Shown piece by piece: positions 1-7,943 of a stretch of 41,063 nucleotides of DNA. Source of the DNA: DASZHJ01 sp035263705 (GTDB lineage: Bacteria; Pseudomonadota; Alphaproteobacteria; ATCC43930; CGMCC-115725). Below the pieces are notes generated by a model that saw only the letters and a program-made list of their open reading frames with translations, was not told where the DNA came from and did no database searches. The translations under genes were made by a program, and so were the position numbers. Numbering within the stretch: position 1 is the stretch's first letter; every line of letters starts with the position of its first letter. The stretch is taken from the NCBI GenBank assembly GCA_035263705.1, contig DATFRA010000371.1:1-41063 (forward strand), given 5' to 3'.

Positions 1-1811
1 AGGATCTCGGCGAAGCCGATGATGGCGTTCAAGGGCGTGCGCAGCTCGTAGGAGACGTTGGCGATGAACTCGCTCTTGAGCCGACCCGCGGTCTCCAGCG
101 CCTCGTTGCGCTCGCGGAGCGCTCGCTCGACGCGCGTCGAATCCGTGACGTCGAGGTAGCTCAAGAGCACGTTACCGTCGGGCAGCGGCACAATCGAAGC
201 TTGCAAGATCGAGCCGTCGCTGCGATGGAGGCGCTCGCTCGTCTCGGTGCGCCCGGTCAGGCGCTCGATGATGCGCTCCTTGAGTGCGGGCCAATCCTCG
301 CGCGAACCCGAGAACTCGAAGAAGGCACGGGTCTTCTCGACGAGATCGGTCACGTGTAGGTCGCCGGCGAGGTCCGCCGCGCTCAGCTCCCAGATTTGGG
401 CGTAGGCGGGATTCCAGAGCTTGAGCCTTCCATCGCTGCCCAGCACCGCCACCGCCTCGTAAAGATTGTCGAGCGTCTCGCGCTGCACCTCGATGAGCGT
501 GTTGTAGGAGCGTTCGAGCGCGAGCTTGTCGGTCACGTCTTCGTAGACAAAGGTGAGGCCGCCGAAGGGATGCGGCGACACCACCAGGCGCAGCGTGCGC
601 TCGTCCGGCAGGTGCAGCAGCTCCTCCTGCGGCTCGAGGAGCGACGTGAACATGGCGAGCTGCTGGCGCTTGAAGGCGCGGAAATCCGCGTATTCCGGCA
701 GGCGCCGGCGCTCGCGGAGCCGCTCCAGCAGCTCGTCGAGGCTGGGCTCCGCCGCGAGCCAATCCTCCTCCAGGCGCCAGAGCTGCGCGAAGGCTGAGTT
801 GAAGAAGGTGAGCCGCGCCTCGGCGTTGAAGATCGCCACCGCCACCGTCACGTTCTCCAGGACTTCGCCGTGGGCGGCCACGTGCCGCGCGAGCTCGGCC
901 TGGATCGTCTCCAGGTCCGTGAAGTCGCGCGCGAATCCCAGGATCTCCAGAGCGCCCTCGAGGGGCTGCTCCGTGAACTCCATCAGGCGACGCTGGCCGC
1001 CTACGACGATGTGATGGCTCTCGGACTGCGCCACCTGGGTCTGCCGCGCGCGCTCCGCGAGCTCGCGGCCGTGATCGCCCAGCACGCGCGCGCCGATTTC
1101 GCGATGCTCGGCCACCGCCTGACCGGGGCTTGCCTCCATGGCCTGGGCATAGGCGCGGTTGACCTCGATGAGCGCGAGCGTGTCGGCGCGCCGGCGCCAA
1201 ATCGGCAGCGGCAAGGTGTCGAGCACGCGGTGCAACCGGTCGCGCTCGCCGCGCACCGCGTCCCGCTCGGCGGCGAGCTCGCCGCCACTGACGGGAGCGA
1301 GGAACCAGACGATGTCCGCAGCGGCCGCTTCATCCGGACCGACGGCGCGGCGCCCGATCACGTCCAGTCGCGCACCCGTCGTCAATGCCGCGGTCAGGGC
1401 GAAGGCCGTGCCCTCGCCGCGCAGTCTCGCGACCGCCGCTTCGATCGACGCGGCATCGGGCGCCACGAAGCGCAGCAGGAGATCCCGGAAGCCGCTGATG
1501 CCTTCTGCGAGCTCCTGGACCGGCCCGGGCTCGAAACTCTCGGCGCCGCCGACCGGCCAGCGATAGCGGGCGGCCGGCACCGCGGCAAGCTCGACTTCGC
1601 GGGCGGCCGCTTCCTTGACGAGCCGAGTGCGCTCGGCCTCGAGCTGCCGCACCCGGTGGCGCGCCCAGAAAAGCAACGGCAGAACCGCGACCAGCACCAG
1701 GAGCAGGAGCAACGGCGGCAGGCCGCCGGTGTCCGCGAGATCGGCGGCCTGTGCCCGCACGGGCACCAGAGCCACCGCCCCGACCATGGCCAGCCAATTC
1801 CTAGGCCGCAC
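1..1811 (-). CDS. divL: DivL-like PAS sensor kinase with Tyr in place of the phospho-His (3' end cut by window)
   Basis: Reading leftward from a GTG at 1811 (GGGGG about 6 nt upstream) gives 603 codons without a stop to the window edge. Seen: an N-terminal signal-like segment ending AQA near residue 21, a membrane segment rich in Leu/Val at about 29-48, a short coiled stretch, then three PAS-like segments starting near residues 195, 315 and 437, and an HisKA box. In that box the motif is NVSYELRTPLN: the usual His is Tyr (codon 48-50, residue about 588). This substitution is the hallmark of Caulobacter DivL, which acts as a conformational regulator of CckA rather than as an ordinary kinase. 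A PAS-kinase gene beside ahcY is common in alphaproteobacteria. Inferred role: cell-cycle/polarity signalling through CckA-CtrA. The ATPase domain is outside the window, so its state cannot be judged. ATG at 1787 is an alternative start. Confidence 0.8.
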   Translation of the reverse strand, partial: MRPRNWLAMVGAVALVPVRAQAADLADTGGLPPLLLLLVLVAVLPLLFWARHRVRQLEAERTRLVKEAAAREVELAAVPAARYRWPVGGAESFEPGPVQELAEGISGFRDLLLRFVAPDAASIEAAVARLRGEGTAFALTAALTTGARLDVIGRRAVGPDEAAAADIVWFLAPVSGGELAAERDAVRGERDRLHRVLDTLPLPIWRRRADTLALIEVNRAYAQAMEASPGQAVAEHREIGARVLGDHGRELAERARQTQVAQSESHHIVVGGQRRLMEFTEQPLEGALEILGFARDFTDLETIQAELARHVAAHGEVLENVTVAVAIFNAEARLTFFNSAFAQLWRLEEDWLAAEPSLDELLERLRERRRLPEYADFRAFKRQQLAMFTSLLEPQEELLHLPDERTLRLVVSPHPFGGLTFVYEDVTDKLALERSYNTLIEVQRETLDNLYEAVAVLGSDGRLKLWNPAYAQIWELSAADLAGDLHVTDLVEKTRAFFEFSGSREDWPALKERIIERLTGRTETSERLHRSDGSILQASIVPLPDGNVLLSYLDVTDSTRVERALRERNEALETAGRLKSEFIANVSYELRTPLNAIIGFAEI

Positions 1812-1972
1812 CCATGTCCCCCATCGCGCGCTCGAGTCGAGCGAAATCGGCGCGACTCGGCGCCTTTTCGGAATTATCGCGCCTCGGCGGCATTTAACTA
1901 AGAGAATTTAGAGGCATCCAAGAGATCGTGCGGCGCCGTACACTCCGGCGCCACAGACCGTGACCGGACATC

Positions 1973-2440
1973 ATGGGCAAGATCAGCGCCGGACTCCTAC
2001 TCTACAGACTGCGCCAGGGCGCGCCGGAGGTCTTCCTGGTCCATCCCGGCGGTCCGTTCTGGACGAGGAAAGACGCCGGCGCATGGTCCATTCCCAAAGG
2101 CGAGGCGCCGGCGGGCGAGGAACTCCTTGCGGCTGCCCAGCGAGAATTCCGGGAGGAGACCGGGCTCACCGTCGCCGGGCACTTCCGGGCTCTTGCGCCG
2201 GTGCGCCAGCCAAGCGGCAAGGTGGTGCATGCCTGGGCGATCGAGGCCGATTGCGACGCAGCCGCCATTCGCAGCAACACCTTCGAGATGGAATGGCCGC
2301 CGCATTCCGGCAAAAAGCAGACATTCCCCGAGGTCGACCGCGCGGGGTGGCTCGACTTAGCCACCGCGCGCGGCAAGATCACGAAAGGTCAGCTCGGCCT
2401 GCTCGATCAGCTGGAGCGGATGCTTAAAACCGATCAATAG
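1973..2440 (+). CDS. Nudix family NTP pyrophosphohydrolase
   Basis: 155 residues, a single Nudix domain. The full Nudix box G-x5-E-x7-R-E-x-x-E-E-x-G-x is present at residues 43-65, ending in REFREETGL, so metal binding and catalysis should be intact. The N-terminus with VHPGGPFW and AWSIPKGE resembles the group COG4119 of predicted NTP pyrophosphohydrolases; the substrate is not known for this group. The ATG at 1973 directly precedes the first beta strand (GKISAGLLLY); no strong ribosome site is seen. The gene is divergent from the divL-like gene, and its stop overlaps the stop of ahcY by 7 bases on the other strand, so the two convergent genes share their last codons. Likely a housekeeping or nucleotide-sanitising enzyme; the exact nucleotide is unknown. 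Confidence 0.85.
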   Translation: MGKISAGLLLYRLRQGAPEVFLVHPGGPFWTRKDAGAWSIPKGEAPAGEELLAAAQREFREETGLTVAGHFRALAPVRQPSGKVVHAWAIEADCDAAAIRSNTFEMEWPPHSGKKQTFPEVDRAGWLDLATARGKITKGQLGLLDQLERMLKTDQ

Positions 2441-3834
2441 CGGTAGTGATCGGACTTGAAGGGTCCCTGCTCGGGCACACCCAGGTACGTCGCTTGCGCG
2501 GCGGTGAGCCGCGTAAGCCTCACGCCGAGCTTCGCCAGGTGCAGCGCCGCCACCTTCTCGTCGAGCCGCTTCGGCAGGGTATAGACCTGCTTCTGGTACT
2601 TGCCGGCGTTGGTGAAAAGCTCGATCTGCGCCAGCACCTGGTTGCTGAAGGAGGCGCTCATCACGAAGCTCGGGTGACCGGTGGCGCAGCCGAGGTTCAC
2701 CAAGCGGCCCTTGGCCAGCACGATGAGGCGCTTGCCGTCGGGCATGACGACCTCGTCCACCTGCGGCTTCACTTCTTCCCATTTGTAGTTCCGGAGCGAG
2801 CCGATCTGGATCTCGCTGTCGAAGTGCCCGATGTTGCAGACGATCGCGCGGTCCTTCATGCGCCGCATGTGCTCGAGCGTGATGACGTCGACGTTCCCGG
2901 TGGCGGTGACGAAGATGTCGCCCATGGACGCCGCCTCGTCCATGGTCACGACCTGGTGGCCTTCCATCGCGGCCTGCAGCGCGCAAATCGGATCGATTTC
3001 GGTCACCATGACGCGCGCGCCGGCATTGCGGAGCGAAGCCGCCGAGCCCTTGCCCACGTCGCCGAAACCCGCGACGACCGCGACCTTGCCCGCCATCATC
3101 ACATCGGTCGCCCTGCGGATGCCGTCCACCAGGCTCTCGCGGCAGCCATAGAGATTGTCGAACTTCGACTTGGTGACGCTGTCGTTGACGTTGATTGCGG
3201 GGAATAGCAGCCGGCCTTCCTTGGCCATTTGATAGAGCCTGTGCACGCCGGTGGTGGTCTCCTCGGTGACGCCGCGGATGTTCTTCCCCAGCGTCGCGTA
3301 CCAGCCCGGCTTCGACGCGAGGTGCCGCTTGATCACAGCGTAGAGGACTTCCTCCTCCTCGTTGGTGGGCCTGGCGATCGCCGAAGGGTCCTGCGCCGCG
3401 CGGATGCCGAGATGCACCAGCAGCGTCGCGTCGCCACCGTCGTCGAGGATCATATTGGGCGTGCCGCCGTCCGCCCACTGGAAGATGCGGTGGGTAAATT
3501 CCCAGTACTCCTCAAGGGATTCACCTTTGTAGGCGAAGACCGGCGTGCCGGATTTCGCGACGGCGGCGGCGGCGTGATCCTGCGTCGAGAAAATGTTGCA
3601 GGAGGCCCAGCGCACGTCGGCGCCCAGGTGCTTCAGGGTCTCGATCAGCACCGCGGTCTGGATCGTCATGTGGAGCGAGCCCGCGATGCGTGCGCCCTTT
3701 AGCGGCTTCTTGGGCCCGAACTCCTCGCGGATCGCCATCAGGCCCGGCATCTCGCTCTCGGCGATCGAGAGCTCCCGCCGCCCCCACTCCGCCAGCGACA
3801 AATCGGCGACCTTGTAGTCGGCTCCATCGGCCAT
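2434..3834 (-). CDS. ahcY: S-adenosylhomocysteine hydrolase (adenosylhomocysteinase)
   Basis: 466 residues, full length for the proteobacterial enzyme. It splits S-adenosylhomocysteine to adenosine and homocysteine in the cytoplasm, relieving product inhibition of methyltransferases. Seen: substrate-domain motif SCNIFSTQDHAAAA, the NAD-binding GFGDVGKGSA loop followed by an acidic residue in TEIDP, and the conserved C-terminal tail KSDHYRY that completes the neighbour's NAD site. Start chosen at ATG 3834 because AGGAG lies 8 nt upstream and the upstream extension has no homology-like content. It sits between ptsI and the divL-like gene; a separate promoter is possible (3875-3903). The 3' end overlaps the Nudix gene on the other strand by 7 bases. 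I looked for an SAH riboswitch in the leader and did not find one. Confidence 0.96.
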   Translation of the reverse strand: MADGADYKVADLSLAEWGRRELSIAESEMPGLMAIREEFGPKKPLKGARIAGSLHMTIQTAVLIETLKHLGADVRWASCNIFSTQDHAAAAVAKSGTPVFAYKGESLEEYWEFTHRIFQWADGGTPNMILDDGGDATLLVHLGIRAAQDPSAIARPTNEEEEVLYAVIKRHLASKPGWYATLGKNIRGVTEETTTGVHRLYQMAKEGRLLFPAINVNDSVTKSKFDNLYGCRESLVDGIRRATDVMMAGKVAVVAGFGDVGKGSAASLRNAGARVMVTEIDPICALQAAMEGHQVVTMDEAASMGDIFVTATGNVDVITLEHMRRMKDRAIVCNIGHFDSEIQIGSLRNYKWEEVKPQVDEVVMPDGKRLIVLAKGRLVNLGCATGHPSFVMSASFSNQVLAQIELFTNAGKYQKQVYTLPKRLDEKVAALHLAKLGVRLTRLTAAQATYLGVPEQGPFKSDHYRY

Positions 3835-3874
3835 GAACGACTCCTGATGAGGCGGCGGTGGGAAAGAGACGCGG

Positions 3875-3903
3875 CATATACCAGCGCCGCCCCACGCGAG
3901 CAA
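3875..3903 (-). promoter_or_regulatory. Possible sigma70-type promoter of ahcY
   Basis: On the minus strand TTGCTC (3898-3903) is separated by 17 bases from TATATG (3875-3880), about 40 bases upstream of the ahcY ATG. The -10 matches four of six consensus positions and the -35 three. This is a pattern match only, but the gap between ptsI and ahcY (127 bases) is the place where a promoter is expected. Confidence 0.35.
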
Positions 3904-3960
3904 GCATGGGCACGCATGGGCCCCATCCCACAGTGATAGCTCGCCACAGAGGCGGTGAGC

Positions 3961-5751
3961 TTATTTCGGGCCGGTGAGGGCGTTGAAGTCGTCGAGCAGG
4001 GCGGCGATGCGGGCTTCGTCCATCTGGTCCATGATGGCGCGGGCGCGGCGCTGGGCGGCGAGCAGGTCGAGGTGGCGGATGCGGCGCTTCACCCGCGAGA
4101 TGTTGCCCGGCGCCATCGAGAGGTCGCGGATGCCGAGGCCGAGCAGCAGCGCCGTGTAGCGGGCATCGCCCGCCATCTCACCGCAGAGGCTGACGGGAAT
4201 GCGCGCGCGGAGCGCCGCCTCGATCGCGAACTGGATCAAGCGCAGCACAGCCGGGTGCAGCGGGTTATAGAGATAGGCCACCTGCTCGTCGCCGCGGTCG
4301 ATCGCAAGCGTGTACTGGATGAGGTCGTTGGTGCCGATGGCAAAGAAATCGCACTCGCTGGCGAGCGCGTCGGCGGCGAGCGCGGCGCCGGGGATCTCGA
4401 TCATGACGCCGAGTGGCGGCAGCGGATCGGCGATCTCCAGGCCGCGGCGTTTGAGCCGCCGCGCCACCTGCTGCAGCGCCTCGCGCGCGCTGCGCACCTC
4501 GGTGAGGGTGCTCACCATCGGCAGCAGCACGCGTACCGGACCCTCGGCGCCGGCGCGCAGGATCGCCGCAAGCTGGGCGTCGAGAAGCTTGCGCTCCTTG
4601 AGCGAGAGCCGGATCGCGCGCAAGCCGAGCGCGGGATTGCCGCCCTCCCCCTCGAGGCTCTCGGTGAGGGGAGCCGCGATCTTGTCGCCGCCGACGTCGA
4701 GGGTGCGGATGGTGACGGGCTTCCCTTCCATGCCCTTCACCAGCGTCTTGTAGGCCTGGTATTGCTCGTCCTCGTCCGGCAGGTCGTCGCGGTTCATGTA
4801 GAGGAACTCGGTGCGCACGAGGCCGAGACCCTGCGCGCCGGCGGAGATCGCCTGCTCGAGCTCGCGTGGCAACTCGAGGTTGGCCTCGAGCGTGATCTCC
4901 TCGCCGTCGCGCGTCACCGCCGGCACGCGCTTCAACCGGGCGAGCTGTCGCTGCTCTCTCCGGAACTCGTCCTGGCGTTTCTCGTAGCGCTCGACGGTGG
5001 CCGCGGTCGGGTTCAGCACCACGGTGCCGGCGGAGCCGTCGATCACCACGGAGTCGCCCGGTTGCACCTCGCCGAAGAGGCCCGCCACCGCGAGCACCGC
5101 CGGCAATCCCAGCGCGCGCGCCATGATGGCAGTGTGGCTTTCCGATCCGCCTAGCACCGCGGCGAACCCGGCGACGCGGCGGGGATCCATGAGCGCGGTG
5201 TCGGCGGGGCTCAGATCCTCGGCCAGGATCACCGTGCCTTCGGGGAGTCGCGAGAAGGCGGCATAGGGCGTCTGCGTGAGGTTGCGCAGGAGCCGCGCGC
5301 CCACCACGCGCACGTCCTCGATGCGCTGGGCGAGGTAGGCGTCCTCCATGGCGGCGAAGCTCTCGCCGATGGCGGCGATCTCCATCTGCACCGCGCGCTC
5401 GGCGTTGATGCGCTCCTCGCGGATGCGCCGCTCGACGCCGCGCACCAGGCGCGAGTTCGAGAGCATCGCCATGTGGGCATCGAGCAGATACCCCATCTCC
5501 TCCGAGGCGGACTCCGGCAGCGCCGCGGCCTTGCCCTTGAGCTTCTTGAGCTGCCTCAGGGAGAACTGAACCGCCTGTTCGAAGCGGTGGCGCTCGGCGG
5601 GGACCTCGTCGGGCTCGATCCGCCGCTCGGGCACGGGCACCTCGCCGTCCTCGGTAATGAAGGCCGGGCCAATGGCGATGCCCGGCGAGACACCGAGCCC
5701 GTGCAGCACGCGCTCGGGGCGCTCCTTGCGGCCCGCGCCCTCACCCCTCAT
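3961..5751 (-). CDS. ptsI: PTS enzyme I: phosphoenolpyruvate-protein phosphotransferase
   Basis: 596 residues. It takes phosphate from PEP onto a histidine and passes it to HPr. Seen in order: N-terminal domain starting GLGVSPGIAIGPA, the phospho-histidine in GGSESHTAIMARALG (His206), the PEP/pyruvate barrel with LVRTEFLYMNRDDLPDE near residue 311, and the C-terminal signature AIGTNDLIQYTLAIDRGD plus VSLCGEMAGD with the catalytic Cys. There is no N-terminal GAF domain, so it differs from the nitrogen-type EI (PtsP) of many Rhizobiales and has plain EI architecture. The start ATG overlaps the 3' end of ptsH by 11 bases. No sugar EIIB/EIIC gene is present nearby, so the chain is expected to regulate rather than transport. 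Confidence 0.93.
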   Translation of the reverse strand: MRGEGAGRKERPERVLHGLGVSPGIAIGPAFITEDGEVPVPERRIEPDEVPAERHRFEQAVQFSLRQLKKLKGKAAALPESASEEMGYLLDAHMAMLSNSRLVRGVERRIREERINAERAVQMEIAAIGESFAAMEDAYLAQRIEDVRVVGARLLRNLTQTPYAAFSRLPEGTVILAEDLSPADTALMDPRRVAGFAAVLGGSESHTAIMARALGLPAVLAVAGLFGEVQPGDSVVIDGSAGTVVLNPTAATVERYEKRQDEFRREQRQLARLKRVPAVTRDGEEITLEANLELPRELEQAISAGAQGLGLVRTEFLYMNRDDLPDEDEQYQAYKTLVKGMEGKPVTIRTLDVGGDKIAAPLTESLEGEGGNPALGLRAIRLSLKERKLLDAQLAAILRAGAEGPVRVLLPMVSTLTEVRSAREALQQVARRLKRRGLEIADPLPPLGVMIEIPGAALAADALASECDFFAIGTNDLIQYTLAIDRGDEQVAYLYNPLHPAVLRLIQFAIEAALRARIPVSLCGEMAGDARYTALLLGLGIRDLSMAPGNISRVKRRIRHLDLLAAQRRARAIMDQMDEARIAALLDDFNALTGPK

Positions 5752-6055
5752 CGAAGCCGCCGGCGACGAGATCGGCGAGCGCCGCCACGGCGCGCTCCGC
5801 CTCGGGGCCGGTGGCGGCCAGCTCGATGGCGGTGCCGGGCCCGGCCGCCAGCATCATCAGACCCATGATCGAGCGGCCCGAAACCGTGGTGCCGTTCTTG
5901 CGCACGGTCACCTCGGCGTCGAATTGCCAGGCAAGCTTGACGAAGCGGGCGGCGGCGCGGGCGTGGAGACCGCGCTTGTTGCAGATGGTAACGGTGCGCT
6001 GGGCCATGGCCGCGGGATGCTGTTCGCCCGCGCCCGCGGTCTCGACCTCGCTCAT
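5741..6055 (-). CDS. ptsH: HPr phosphocarrier protein
   Basis: 104 residues as called from ATG 6055, which overlaps the stop of the EIIA gene (ATGA). Seen: phospho-histidine motif NKRGLHARAAARF and the regulatory serine in SGRSIMGLMML, the target of HPr kinase encoded three genes upstream. If translation starts instead at the internal ATG 6007, the two sites become exactly His15 and Ser46, the canonical numbering, so the first 16 residues (Ala/Glu/Gly-rich) may be an extension or may not be translated. Neither start has a clear ribosome site, and the ATGA overlap favours coupling at 6055. Role: shuttles phosphate from EI to EIIA, and its Ser-phosphorylation by HprK modulates this. Confidence 0.93.
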   Translation of the reverse strand: MSEVETAGAGEQHPAAMAQRTVTICNKRGLHARAAARFVKLAWQFDAEVTVRKNGTTVSGRSIMGLMMLAAGPGTAIELAATGPEAERAVAALADLVAGGFDEG

Positions 6056-6459
6056 CCGTGGGCGTCGGCCAGCAGTTGCGAAGCGACGTTGATGTACTTG
6101 CGTCCAGCTTCCTGGGCGCCGCGCACCGCGTCCGCGAGGGTCTCGGTCGAGCGCAGGCTTGCGAGCTTGATCAGCATGGGCAGGTTGATGCCGGCGATCA
6201 CCTCGATCTTCGGACGATCCATCACGGAGATCGCGAGGTTCGAGGGCGTGCCGCCGAACATGTCCGTGAGCAGGACCACACCGTCACCGGTATCCACGGC
6301 TTTCACGGATTGCAGAATGTCCTGGCGACGCTGCTCCATGTCGTCATCGGGCCCAATGCAGATGGCGGCGATATCGCGCTGGGGTCCCACGACGTGCTCG
6401 AGGGCCGCGATGAACTCCGCGGCGAGCCGGCCGTGGGTGACGATGACGATGCCGATCAT
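6052..6459 (-). CDS. PTS EIIA, mannose/fructose (ManX) type, regulatory
   Basis: 135 residues from ATG 6459, which overlaps the rapZ stop (ATGA). Fold type is EIIA-Man: it starts MIGIVIVTHGRLA, with the phospho-acceptor His9, followed by LLTDMFGGTPSN, characteristic of the family. Only the A domain is present; no EIIB, IIC or IID genes are in the window. In alphaproteobacteria this orphan EIIA is the final phosphate acceptor of a regulatory PTS that adjusts carbon and, in some species, polymer or (p)ppGpp metabolism. Upstream in-frame codons before 6459 overlap rapZ and look non-native, so they were excluded. Confidence 0.92.
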   Translation of the reverse strand: MIGIVIVTHGRLAAEFIAALEHVVGPQRDIAAICIGPDDDMEQRRQDILQSVKAVDTGDGVVLLTDMFGGTPSNLAISVMDRPKIEVIAGINLPMLIKLASLRSTETLADAVRGAQEAGRKYINVASQLLADAHG

Positions 6460-7391
6460 TGAATGTCCTTGGTAGAGCCGGCGGCGAGGTCGCGATGGCG
6501 CACGCTCACGGCGCGGCCCCGCTCGCACAGCCAGGCCGCCAGCCGCTCCGCCAGATAGACGGAGCGGTGGCGGCCGCCGGTACAGCCGATGGCGATGGTG
6601 AGGTAGCTTTTCCCCTCCCGCTCGAAGCGCGGCAGGAGCGAGTCCACGAGGCCCCCGAGGTCGCGGAAGAAGGTCGGGAAATCCGGATCGGCGGCGATGT
6701 AGGCGCCCACCTCGGGGTCGAGGCCGCTCTGCGGCTCGAGGACCGGGACGTAGTGCGGGTTCCTGAGGAAACGCGCATCGAAAACGATGTCGGCATCACG
6801 CGGCAGGCCGTGGCGGTAGGAAAATGAGATCACCGAGAGTGCAATGCCGGGTGAGCGATCGAGCGCGAAATGACCAGACAGGAGGCGCTTCAGATCAACG
6901 AGGCTGAGGTCGGTCGTATCGATAACGAGGTCGGCCCGATCTCGCAAGGGCGAAACGTATTGCCGCTCGAGCCGGATGCCGTCGATCACAGGGCGGTCAA
7001 GCGCGAGGGGGTGGCGACGGCGGGTCTCGGTGAAGCGCTTGACCAGCCGGTCGTCGTCGCAGTCGATGAACACCACGGTGGCGCGCGTACCACCCTCTCG
7101 GGCGAGCCCATCGAGGGTATCGGCGAGGGCGGAGACGCCGAAATCTCTGGTCCGGACATCGGCGCCCACCGCCAGGGGTGCGCTCAGGGGACGGTGGCTC
7201 ATCAGGCTCGGCACCAGCGACAGCGGCAGGTTGTCCACCGCCTCATAACCCAAATCTTCCAAGGCCTTGAGCGCGCTCGATCGACCAGCCCCCGACATCC
7301 CCGTCACCACCACGACGCGGCTTGCTGGCGCGGCTTGTGGGCCCGGAGCCTTCTCCGAAACGGCAGCCGAGGCGGGAGCCGGCTGGGTCAT
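6456..7391 (-). CDS. rapZ: RapZ-family nucleotide-binding protein (RNase adapter / YvcJ family)
   Basis: 311 residues. Seen: P-loop GMSGAGRSSA at residues 31-40 and ALKALEDLGYEAVDNLPL, both typical of the family, and the C-terminal IGCTGGRHRSVYLAERL motif. In E. coli RapZ binds glucosamine-6-phosphate and delivers the sRNA GlmZ to RNase E; in alphaproteobacteria the RNA partner is not established, so only the family is assigned. It is locked into the operon by ATGA overlaps at both ends (hprK stop/rapZ start and rapZ stop/EIIA start), the usual arrangement between hprK and the PTS genes. The first 24 residues are Ala/Pro-rich and probably disordered. Confidence 0.92.
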   Translation of the reverse strand: MTQPAPASAAVSEKAPGPQAAPASRVVVVTGMSGAGRSSALKALEDLGYEAVDNLPLSLVPSLMSHRPLSAPLAVGADVRTRDFGVSALADTLDGLAREGGTRATVVFIDCDDDRLVKRFTETRRRHPLALDRPVIDGIRLERQYVSPLRDRADLVIDTTDLSLVDLKRLLSGHFALDRSPGIALSVISFSYRHGLPRDADIVFDARFLRNPHYVPVLEPQSGLDPEVGAYIAADPDFPTFFRDLGGLVDSLLPRFEREGKSYLTIAIGCTGGRHRSVYLAERLAAWLCERGRAVSVRHRDLAAGSTKDIQ

Positions 7392-7834
7392 GGCGCCCAG
7401 ACTATAGGGAGGGTTGCGGTCCTAACCAAGCCGACGAGCGCCAGACGGACCTTGGCCGGCGTCGAGGCCTCGAAGGGCGCCAGTGCGAGCAGGGGCAGAG
7501 AGCATTGAAGATACTCGCAGAATTGCGGCTCGGGTAGACGCTCGACGCGCTTGGACGGCACTAGGTCGACCACCAGCCGGACCGGTGCGCTAGCTACCGT
7601 CGGTACGCGGACAATGCCGACCCCGCGCACCTCCATTCTGCCGGCGATGGTTGCAGGTGCGCGAGCGACGAGGCCGTCATCCCCGAGGGTGAGCTCGGTC
7701 TGGTCGTCAGCCACCAAGCGCGCGCCGCCGTCGATCAGGCGCAGGGCCAGGTCGCTCTTCCCGCTGCCGGAGGGGCCGCGGAGGAGCACGCCGTCGCCAC
7801 CGAGCGCCACCGTTGTGCCGTGCACCAAAATCAT
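7388..7834 (-). CDS. hprK: HPr kinase/phosphorylase, short alphaproteobacterial form
   Basis: 148 residues, about half the length of the Firmicute enzyme: the N-terminal domain is absent and only the catalytic domain remains, the normal state in alphaproteobacteria. Seen: P-loop GPSGSGKS at 20-27, LVADD, and the family signature GRMEVRGVGIVRV. It phosphorylates HPr on the serine (Ser46 equivalent) and can reverse this. It begins 109 bases after the chvG stop and runs into rapZ with an ATGA overlap, so carbon-state control (HprK) and envelope/acid sensing (ChvG) are probably co-transcribed. Confidence 0.93.
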   Translation of the reverse strand: MILVHGTTVALGGDGVLLRGPSGSGKSDLALRLIDGGARLVADDQTELTLGDDGLVARAPATIAGRMEVRGVGIVRVPTVASAPVRLVVDLVPSKRVERLPEPQFCEYLQCSLPLLALAPFEASTPAKVRLALVGLVRTATLPIVWAP

Positions 7835-7943
7835 GCCCGATGTTAGGTGAGCTACGCCCCGCAGGGAGTCAATGGCCCTTGGTCACTGCCACCCGGGCCA
7901 TGACGACAATTGGGGAGCGGGCGTCGCTCGGCGGCCAGAGCCC

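Noticed and set aside
3835..3960. Possible SAH or SAM riboswitch upstream of ahcY
   Set aside because: Only a G/C-rich hairpin with GCCCATGC and GCGTGGGGC arms is seen; the conserved SAH-riboswitch core is absent.
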